This document shows, piece after piece, positions 15,691-21,827 of a stretch of 53,248 bases of DNA. Source of the DNA: Candidatus Peregrinibacteria bacterium (GTDB taxonomy: Bacteria; Patescibacteriota; Gracilibacteria; Peribacterales; Peribacteraceae); contig JACPXZ010000004.1 of the NCBI GenBank assembly GCA_016196225.1, positions 1 to 53,248 of the forward strand. The letters run 5' to 3'. The notes beneath the pieces were generated by a model. That model saw only the letters and a program-made list of their open reading frames with translations. It was not told the DNA's origin and searched no databases. Numbering within the stretch: position 1 is the first letter of the stretch; every line of letters starts with the position of its first letter. Made by a program: the position numbers and the translations under genes.

Positions 15691-17455
15691 ACCCGCTGAC
15701 TTGGGCTCGCCAAAGCTTTGCATACATTCCGTCACGAATGAGGAGCTGATCGTGCGTCCCATCCTCGATGATCTCTCCATTCTCCAGAACAATCAGACGA
15801 TCCATCGCCTGGAGAGTCGAGAGTCGGTGTGCAATCGCAAGAACGGTTTTCCCCTTCATGAGTTCTTTCAGCGCCTTCTGGATGGCCGATTCACTCTCGC
15901 TATCGAGCGAACTCGTCGCTTCATCCAGGACAAGGATCTGAGCATCCTTGAGCATCGCCCGTGCAATGGCAATACGCTGCCGCTGGCCACCGGAGAGCTT
16001 CACCCCCCGTTCGCCAACATAGGTATCGTATCTGTTCGGGAGTTCTTGGATAAAATCGTCGGCCTGCGCAAGTTTGGCGGCAGATTCTATCTCACTATCC
16101 GATGCATCAAGCTTCCCATAACCAATATTATCGCGAATCGTTCGATGGAAGAGCGTGATGTCTTGCGGCACCATCGCAATGCTCCTCCGCACACTCTCCC
16201 GCCGGACGGTCCGGATATCCTGACCATCGATTTTAATCCTTCCCTCCTGCACATCGTATTGCCGGAGCAGGAGTGCCGTGAGTGTCGTCTTCCCCGCACC
16301 GCTCAAACCGACAAGACCAACCTTTTGTCCAGCGGGGATCCTTAATGTAAGTCCGGTAAATATGGGACTGCGGCCATAGCTAAAACCAATGGAATCAAAG
16401 AGGATATCCCCTTCGGTAGCCTTGAGTTCCTTTGCGCCGGGCACATCGGTGATCTGATGTGGCTTTAAGAGCTCCTCCAATCCTTCACTGATCTGTCCAT
16501 ACTTATCCATAAAATCCGTCATCTTGTATCCGATAAAGAAGAGCGACCGCATGATACCGATCACGATCGTCGTAATCATGACAACGGTACCGATGGTGAT
16601 GACACCGCGCTCAAGGAGCAGCAACGCCGTCCCGAACATCCCGGCAATGAATAACGCAATGAGCGCTCCATTGGTAAATAAGATCCACTCCGAGAGCCAC
16701 CAGTTGTACATATCCGCAGAGCGATATTTTTCGATAAACGTATCGAGATACTCCCGCTCGTACATATGATGCCCATACTGATGCACGGCAGAAATATTCG
16801 AAGTGACATCCACCATCTTCCCCTTGAGGATCGACGCGTGCTCGGCCACCGCATACGCATGCCGCTGTTTACGAAATACAAGGTATGTATTGACCGCAAG
16901 GAAGAGCATGACCCATCCACCAAGGATCAAACCCAACCGTGCATCCGCCCAGAATGCCAGTACAAAACTCCAGACAAATCCGACCACCAGTGAAAGAAAG
17001 TCCCACAATGCCGTGGAGATCATATCGCCCGTCCCGGCTGCCGCATTACTGATCTTGTTGATAATGGCACCGGCAAAGCGCTCGTTAAAGTACGTACTGC
17101 TATGCCCGGTAAGATACGCAAAGAGTCTGCGACTCACGGTCGCACGCACTCCCGTGATCCACTGCATTCCGCAAAAACCGCTGCATCGCCAGATACTTTC
17201 ATCAATGAAGAATGTTGCAGGGTACGCCATACCCCACGCCCACATCATCGATGTATCTTCAAAACCGTTCTGAACGGCAACCTGCGCAGCATCGACAAGA
17301 AACTTAAGCTCCAGTGTAAGCAGGCCACCCAACGCTTCGCCTAAAACCACGGCGCTGATCGCACCAATCACCCACCAACTATGTTCGCGGCTCATCGTCC
17401 ATACAAACTTCAGCGGGTTTCTTGGAAGCCTATCAAGAGCGTTACTTGCATGCAT
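15677..17455 (-). CDS. ABC exporter half-transporter (MsbA/multidrug type)
   Basis: A 592-aa fusion of a six-helix permease (about 1-315) and an ATPase domain, working as a dimer in the cytoplasmic membrane to export lipids, drugs or peptides. ATPase motifs: Walker A GLSGAGKTT, Q-loop MVPQDITLF, signature LSGGQRQRIAIARA, Walker B ILVLDEATSSLD and the H-loop AIAHRLSTL. Long transmembrane stretches include WWVIGAISAVVLGEALGGLL and GALIALFIAGMFGTALLLL. The ATG at 17455 (MHASNALDRL) was preferred over one 90 bp upstream, which would add Cys-rich residues lying inside the neighbouring gene. It overlaps the end of the upstream reductase gene by 14 bp, so the two are probably co-transcribed and may serve the cell envelope. 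Confidence 0.9.
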   Translation of the reverse strand: MHASNALDRLPRNPLKFVWTMSREHSWWVIGAISAVVLGEALGGLLTLELKFLVDAAQVAVQNGFEDTSMMWAWGMAYPATFFIDESIWRCSGFCGMQWITGVRATVSRRLFAYLTGHSSTYFNERFAGAIINKISNAAAGTGDMISTALWDFLSLVVGFVWSFVLAFWADARLGLILGGWVMLFLAVNTYLVFRKQRHAYAVAEHASILKGKMVDVTSNISAVHQYGHHMYEREYLDTFIEKYRSADMYNWWLSEWILFTNGALIALFIAGMFGTALLLLERGVITIGTVVMITTIVIGIMRSLFFIGYKMTDFMDKYGQISEGLEELLKPHQITDVPGAKELKATEGDILFDSIGFSYGRSPIFTGLTLRIPAGQKVGLVGLSGAGKTTLTALLLRQYDVQEGRIKIDGQDIRTVRRESVRRSIAMVPQDITLFHRTIRDNIGYGKLDASDSEIESAAKLAQADDFIQELPNRYDTYVGERGVKLSGGQRQRIAIARAMLKDAQILVLDEATSSLDSESESAIQKALKELMKGKTVLAIAHRLSTLQAMDRLIVLENGEIIEDGTHDQLLIRDGMYAKLWRAQVSGFIQE

Positions 17456-18326
17456 AAAACCGCAGCAGCATAAGGGCATGCATCGCCTCCTCCATCCGCT
17501 GATGTACATCCGGAAGGGCAATCCCCTCTTGTTCCAACTTCCCATTACTCAATACGCAATTACTCCGACCCGTCCGCGCCACCTCAGGAAGATCCGCAAG
17601 AGTAAGCCGTTCGAATTCATGTTCGGGTTGAACAATTTTTTTGTACAAATTCATAATATCGAAGGGCGACATCGTCCCGGGATTGACCATGTTATAGATC
17701 CCGATCGCGCGCTTTTCGATCAATGTTTTTGCCGTATCCAGCAAATCCGGAATATACGTGAGAGAATTCTGGACATCGAGCACTCTCTTATATTTGCAAA
17801 GCTTTATAATGAGATTGCGATCACTCGGCATAGAGTCAAACGGCATCCGGAGTCTCAGAATAAGAATATTAGGGAAGTCTTTGAGGATTTGCTCCGACCA
17901 GAGCTTTGTCTTTGAGTAAAAACTGCCAAAGAAGTTGGGTGGATCTTCTTCCGTAAAACCACAGTCGGATCCCCCCCCCTTCCTCCCCCCCCGATGGGGG
18001 GGGTGTCCCCCGCCTTCATAAATACAACCAGAACTTAAGTGCACCCAATAGATTCCTCGTTTGCTACATTCTTCGAGAAGAACAAGCGGACCAGTTACAT
18101 TTGATCGAAGCGTTTCGATTTTGTGCTCCTCACACCAGTCGATGTTGGGGCGACCGGTTTTCCCTGCAGTATTAATCACGACATCCGGTTTTTCAGTATC
18201 CAGAATACGGGCCAGTTCCTTTGTATCCGCAATATCAACGTTAGAGGTCTCTGCATCGGGATACAGCGACAAAAATCGCTGTCCGAGATACCCCCGCCCA
18301 CCGAGAATCAGAACACGCATAGACAT
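17442..18326 (-). CDS. NAD(P)-dependent sugar-nucleotide reductase (rhamnose-synthesis type)
   Basis: A 294-aa extended short-chain dehydrogenase. The Rossmann motif LGGRGYLG opens the protein, HLSSGCIYE follows, and the catalytic YxxxK is FYSKTK. The sequence GFTEEDPPNFFGSFYSKTK and the segment LRLRMPFDSMPSDRNLI with YNMVNPGTMS closely resemble the epimerase/reductase half of eukaryotic nucleotide-rhamnose synthases, so TDP/UDP-4-keto-6-deoxy sugar reduction is the likeliest reaction. A repeat-derived peptide (GGGHPPHRGGRKGGGSD) interrupts the loop between SSGCIYE and GFTEED; see the repeat at 17969-18012. Starts at 18326 and 18320 are both possible. It runs divergently from ftsK with about 41 bp between starts. 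No other rhamnose genes are in the window. Confidence 0.82.
   Translation of the reverse strand: MSMRVLILGGRGYLGQRFLSLYPDAETSNVDIADTKELARILDTEKPDVVINTAGKTGRPNIDWCEEHKIETLRSNVTGPLVLLEECSKRGIYWVHLSSGCIYEGGGHPPHRGGRKGGGSDCGFTEEDPPNFFGSFYSKTKLWSEQILKDFPNILILRLRMPFDSMPSDRNLIIKLCKYKRVLDVQNSLTYIPDLLDTAKTLIEKRAIGIYNMVNPGTMSPFDIMNLYKKIVQPEHEFERLTLADLPEVARTGRSNCVLSNGKLEQEGIALPDVHQRMEEAMHALMLLRFYACK
17969..18012 (-). repeat. R1 palindromic repeat inserted in the sugar-reductase gene
   Basis: Arms of eight C and eight G (17985-17992 and 17996-18003) around GAT, with a C-rich tail, in frame inside the coding region. It is translated as PPHRGGRKGGG, similar to the leuS insert PHRGRIKEGG. Confidence 0.8.
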
Positions 18327-18351
18327 ACTCGTATCAAACCATAAACACAGG

Positions 18352-18357
18352 TACAAT
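18352..18357 (+). promoter_or_regulatory. -10 element of ftsK
   Basis: TACAAT ends 10 nt before the ATG at 18368 and overlaps an earlier in-frame ATG at 18356, which therefore cannot be the start of a transcript made from it. No clear -35 is seen. Confidence 0.5.
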
Positions 18358-18367
18358 GGTATCCCGT

Positions 18368-20608
18368 ATGTCCCGATCTTCTCGATCTTCCCGAAAGCCC
18401 CAAGAACGCAAGAACCGCAAAATTGTTATCCATCACTCCGTGAGTGGTATCTTACAGATCGCTGCCGGTATCCTCCTCTTTCTTATCCTGCGAGAACAGG
18501 GCGGAATTCTTGGCCATTCTTTCGCCTATGTTCTCACGTTTCTTTTTGGTAAATGGAGCATTGTATTTCCATTGTTCCTCGGTATCTCCGGCATCATTCG
18601 CTTGGCAAGCCCCTCCACCACCCTCGAATCCCGACGATCTCTTGGTCTCACTATTTGTCTTCTCTCTTTTTTTGGCCTCGTTCACATCGGCGCCCCCTTG
18701 GAAGATATCGCCCTTAAGCGCGATACCTTAGCCGGAGCCGTCGGATTTATGGTGAGCTTTCCCTTCCTTGCTTTTGCCAGTCGCGCCATCGGATATACCG
18801 TCCTTACAGCAGGAGTGATAAGCGGTATGATCATCGCATTTCAACAAGATATCAGTGGATGGTTGCATTCTCGCCGTACACAACAAAAAATCTCCTCACG
18901 TCCGGCATCACTAAAACAAGGTGTTGTAGCTCCCGAAGTTCTTGAATGGGACGATGAACACGAAGATGAAGAAGGAGAAAACGAAGAATCACCGGAACTC
19001 AATATTGTTCGTCCCACCTTCGCCAAGGCTGCGGTGGGCAAACCTTCTTCCACAAAAAAACTTGCGAAGGAAAAGGCAAAAGAAATCGCCAAAAAGCGAA
19101 CTCAAATGTTAGAAGTGACGGATACGCGATTCGAGGAATGGCAGTTCCCGGAGTATGACCTGCTCGATTCCGCCCACAGCGAACTTGTCGTCAATGATGA
19201 AGAGCTTAAACGCCAGGCAAAAATCATCGAAGAAAAACTCGGAGAATTCGAACTCGAGGTTATTGTCCGTGACGCCCGGCCCGGGCCGACCGTTACCCAG
19301 TTCACCTTAGAACCCGCCGAAGGGATCCGTCTCAGTAAAATCGCAAATCTTAAGGATGATCTTGCCTTGGCGCTCGCTGCCCAAACCCTTCGGATCGAAG
19401 CCCCGATCCCCGGGAAATCCCTTGTCGGGATCGAGATGCCTAATCGCAAACGAACGCATGTGCACCTTCGCGAAATTCTCGAAAGCGACCAATTCCTCAA
19501 AAACTCTTCGTCGCTGGTCCTCCCGCTCGGTCGGGATGTCTCGGGCGAAGCCGTCGTCGCGAACCTCGAGGGTATGCCGCATCTCCTCATTGCCGGCGCC
19601 ACCAACTCCGGGAAGTCTGTTTGTATCAATACCATCCTCATGAGCCTTCTCTTCCAAAACGCTCCGCACGAACTCAAGCTCCTCCTCATCGACCCCAAAC
19701 GCGTGGAATTAATGCCCTACGCCGGCATTCCGCATCTGCTCCATCCCGTCATTACAGAAGCCGATAAAGCCCTTCAGGCGTTCCGCTGGGCCGTTGCGGA
19801 GATGGGCCGCCGTCTTCATCGCTTCTCCGATCAAGGCGCACGGAATATCGACGAATATAACGAAAAACAAAAAGATCAGGATCACATGCTCCCCCGCATT
19901 ATTATCGTGATTGATGAACTTGCCGATCTCATGATGCGGCAACTGCGGCGCGATACCGAGACGATGATCGTGCGCATTGCCCAGATGGCCCGGGCAGTCG
20001 GGATGCATCTCATCATCTCCACGCAACGCCCGAGCGTCGATGTCATCACCGGCCTCATCAAAGCCAATGTCCCAAGTCGCATTGCCTTTCGGACCGTGAG
20101 CTCCGTGGATTCGCGCACCATTCTCGATGGCATTGGAGCGGAAGATCTCCTCGGCGAAGGAGACATGCTTTATATGACCGCCGCCACCCCTAACCCCGTA
20201 CGTATCCAAGGGATTTATGTCTCCACAAAGGAAGTCCAACGCGTCATCAATGCGGTCAAAATAGCCGGTGGTGGACGCATCACCGAGCAGATCGGGATCG
20301 CAGAGGACAGAGATAATGACGATCCAAGTGATGGTAATGGCGCAGATTATGGCAGCCACTCTCCCCCCCCAACTATTGACCTCGATGCGGATGATACTGG
20401 AGGGGATGATCTCTTCTTCGAAGCGGTACGGGTCGTAAAAATGAGCGGCAAGGCATCGGCCAGTCTTTTGCAACGACAATTGAAGGTCGGTTATGCGCGG
20501 GCGGCACGGTTACTGGATATCATGGAAGAGAGAGGTCTCATCGGCCCAGTGGAAGGCGCCAAAGCCCGCCAGATCTACCGAGAGAATTTGGAAAAGGTAG
20601 GAGTGTAA
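18368..20608 (+). CDS. ftsK: DNA translocase FtsK
   Basis: A 746-aa septal DNA pump that moves chromosome termini to daughter cells. The N-terminal region has four hydrophobic segments (ILQIAAGILLFLILREQ; FAYVLTFLFGKWSIVFPLFL; SLGLTICLLSFFGLVHI; FMVSFPFLAFASRAIGYTVL). A short acidic linker follows (DDEHEDEEGENEE), then the alpha/beta motor: HLLIAGATNSGKSVCINTIL (Walker A), IIIVIDELADLMM (Walker B), and ISTQRPSVDVITGLIKANVP. The C-terminal gamma winged helix that reads KOPS-like sites is present (GKASASLLQRQLKVGYARAARL). The linker includes the repeat-derived peptide PTFAKAAVGKP (19013-19044). The linker is much shorter than in E. coli, as in many FtsK/SpoIIIE proteins. The ATG at 18368 follows a -10 box. 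Confidence 0.94.
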   Translation: MSRSSRSSRKPQERKNRKIVIHHSVSGILQIAAGILLFLILREQGGILGHSFAYVLTFLFGKWSIVFPLFLGISGIIRLASPSTTLESRRSLGLTICLLSFFGLVHIGAPLEDIALKRDTLAGAVGFMVSFPFLAFASRAIGYTVLTAGVISGMIIAFQQDISGWLHSRRTQQKISSRPASLKQGVVAPEVLEWDDEHEDEEGENEESPELNIVRPTFAKAAVGKPSSTKKLAKEKAKEIAKKRTQMLEVTDTRFEEWQFPEYDLLDSAHSELVVNDEELKRQAKIIEEKLGEFELEVIVRDARPGPTVTQFTLEPAEGIRLSKIANLKDDLALALAAQTLRIEAPIPGKSLVGIEMPNRKRTHVHLREILESDQFLKNSSSLVLPLGRDVSGEAVVANLEGMPHLLIAGATNSGKSVCINTILMSLLFQNAPHELKLLLIDPKRVELMPYAGIPHLLHPVITEADKALQAFRWAVAEMGRRLHRFSDQGARNIDEYNEKQKDQDHMLPRIIIVIDELADLMMRQLRRDTETMIVRIAQMARAVGMHLIISTQRPSVDVITGLIKANVPSRIAFRTVSSVDSRTILDGIGAEDLLGEGDMLYMTAATPNPVRIQGIYVSTKEVQRVINAVKIAGGGRITEQIGIAEDRDNDDPSDGNGADYGSHSPPPTIDLDADDTGGDDLFFEAVRVVKMSGKASASLLQRQLKVGYARAARLLDIMEERGLIGPVEGAKARQIYRENLEKVGV
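19013..19044 (+). repeat. Dispersed repeat R2 inside ftsK
   Basis: CCACCTTCGCCAAGGCTGCG plus ggtgggcaaacc is nearly identical to 30886-30912 inside leuS (CCACCTTCGCTAAGGCTACG...). In ftsK it is read as TFAKAAVGKP, in leuS on the other strand as PAVALAKVGG, so the conserved unit is DNA and not a protein motif. Confidence 0.8.
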
Positions 20609-20617
20609 AATATCTTC

Positions 20618-21211
20618 ATGGACCTCTTTCTCGCCACTTCCAATAAAGGGAAAATTATCGAGATCTCGGATGCTCTTGAAAGTCTCCCCATCATTATTCG
20701 GACACTTGATGATTTTCCTCCTCTCCCATCCCCGGAAGAAACAGGCAGCTCTCATAAAGATAATGCTCTTCTCAAAGCGCACTATTACTTTGCTCACTCT
20801 AACTTCCCCACCCTTGCCGATGATTCCGGCCTTACGGTCGAGGCACTAGGGGATGAAATGGGTCTTTATACGCGCCGATGGGGAGCCGGTCCCGATGCAT
20901 CCGATCAGGAATGGGTAGAACATTTTTTACACCGCATGAAATCTGAACCAAACAAACGTGCACACTTTACTTGCATCCTTGCTTTTATCGATCAGGATAA
21001 TCAAACGTATATCTTCGAAGGAAAATGTTCCGGCATGGTTACGGATGGTCTTGAAGCAGATTATCTCCCCGGCCTCCCGATCTCCGCTTGCTTTATCCCT
21101 GATGGACAAACCAAAGTATTCTCAGCTCTCGAGATTGAACAAAAAAATAGTACAAGTCATCGCGGTCGCGCGGCGCTCGCCTTTAAAACATTTATAAGAT
21201 CAAAAATATAG
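20618..21211 (+). CDS. rdgB: Non-canonical purine NTP pyrophosphatase (Ham1/RdgB-like)
   Basis: A 197-aa cytosolic housekeeping enzyme that hydrolyses ITP, dITP and XTP to the monophosphate and diphosphate, keeping damaged purines out of nucleic acids. The family start LFLATSNKGKIIEI (nucleotide-binding loop), FPTLADDSGLTVEALG (metal-binding Asp residues) and the later F-E-G-x-C-S-G segment (YIFEGKCSGMVTDG) and STSHRGRAALAF end are all recognisable. The usual GxSYDPxF motif is replaced by LEADYLPGLPISACFIPDG, somewhat degenerate. Length is normal. It starts 9 nt after the ftsK stop and is probably co-transcribed. No other recognisable feature lies in the 40-bp gap to the next gene. Confidence 0.85.
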   Translation: MDLFLATSNKGKIIEISDALESLPIIIRTLDDFPPLPSPEETGSSHKDNALLKAHYYFAHSNFPTLADDSGLTVEALGDEMGLYTRRWGAGPDASDQEWVEHFLHRMKSEPNKRAHFTCILAFIDQDNQTYIFEGKCSGMVTDGLEADYLPGLPISACFIPDGQTKVFSALEIEQKNSTSHRGRAALAFKTFIRSKI

Positions 21212-21251
21212 ATCAGATTTTTTACTTTAAAATAGGGATGTATATGAATTA

Positions 21252-21779
21252 TTAAAATATATCATTCTCAGAATCTAAGTGTTCTTCTGCCAGAATCCAT
21301 TCCACTTCTCGCCCATACTGCTCCCGATACCCCTGGATCACTCTTCGGCATCGATGTATGTGAGTGTTCATCATCGAAACCTTTTTCCTTGTGCTGTTGA
21401 AAAGCCACGCCATTCCACCGATATCAACCGCGACTCCTATTCCCGCAACAATGGGCCCAATATCCCCCCGTGCTGCTGCTGCTGCAATGAGAGCTCCAAT
21501 GAACGATGCAGGAAATAAAATCGGTTTACAGAGAGCGGCCAAAAGAGCCTTTCGACGTTCGATCAGGAGTACTCGTAAATCTTTACAGGACTGTCGACAG
21601 ATTGTCTCTATTCTCCCTTTTTTAATACGCTCTCGTTCATAGCAAGACATCCCTGTAAATTCTGCTTCATCCGCTGCTCGTTCCTCTCTCTCCAGCTCCG
21701 CCAAAAATTCTTCTATAGAAAGGATATTTCCTTCTCCTTCGAGAGCCATATCTTCGAACGAAAGGTCGATGTTCGACAT
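21252..21779 (-). CDS. Membrane protein with acidic N-terminus, function unknown
   Basis: A 175-aa protein that I do not recognise. The first 55 residues are acidic (DLSFEDMALEGEGN; FLAELEREERAADEAEF), followed by a basic helix (RERIKKGRIETICRQSC), two adjacent hydrophobic segments (LFPASFIGALIAAAAARG; IGPIVAGIGVAVDIGGMAWLF) and a basic/charged C-terminal helix. The topology would be a membrane hairpin with both ends inside. A good promoter supports it: -35 TTGAAT (21811-21816), 16-nt spacer, -10 TAGAAT (21789-21794), 9 nt before the ATG. It shares no obvious operon with neighbours. Confidence 0.68.
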   Translation of the reverse strand: MSNIDLSFEDMALEGEGNILSIEEFLAELEREERAADEAEFTGMSCYERERIKKGRIETICRQSCKDLRVLLIERRKALLAALCKPILFPASFIGALIAAAAARGDIGPIVAGIGVAVDIGGMAWLFNSTRKKVSMMNTHIHRCRRVIQGYREQYGREVEWILAEEHLDSENDIF

Positions 21780-21788
21780 AGAAAGGGT

Positions 21789-21816
21789 ATTCTATCTGAA
21801 TACATATTGAATTCAA
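21789..21816 (-). promoter_or_regulatory. Promoter of the acidic membrane-protein gene
   Basis: On the minus strand: TTGAAT (21816-21811), 16-nt spacer, TAGAAT (21794-21789), then 9 nt to the ATG at 21779. Confidence 0.6.
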
Positions 21817-21827
21817 TATAATTATTT

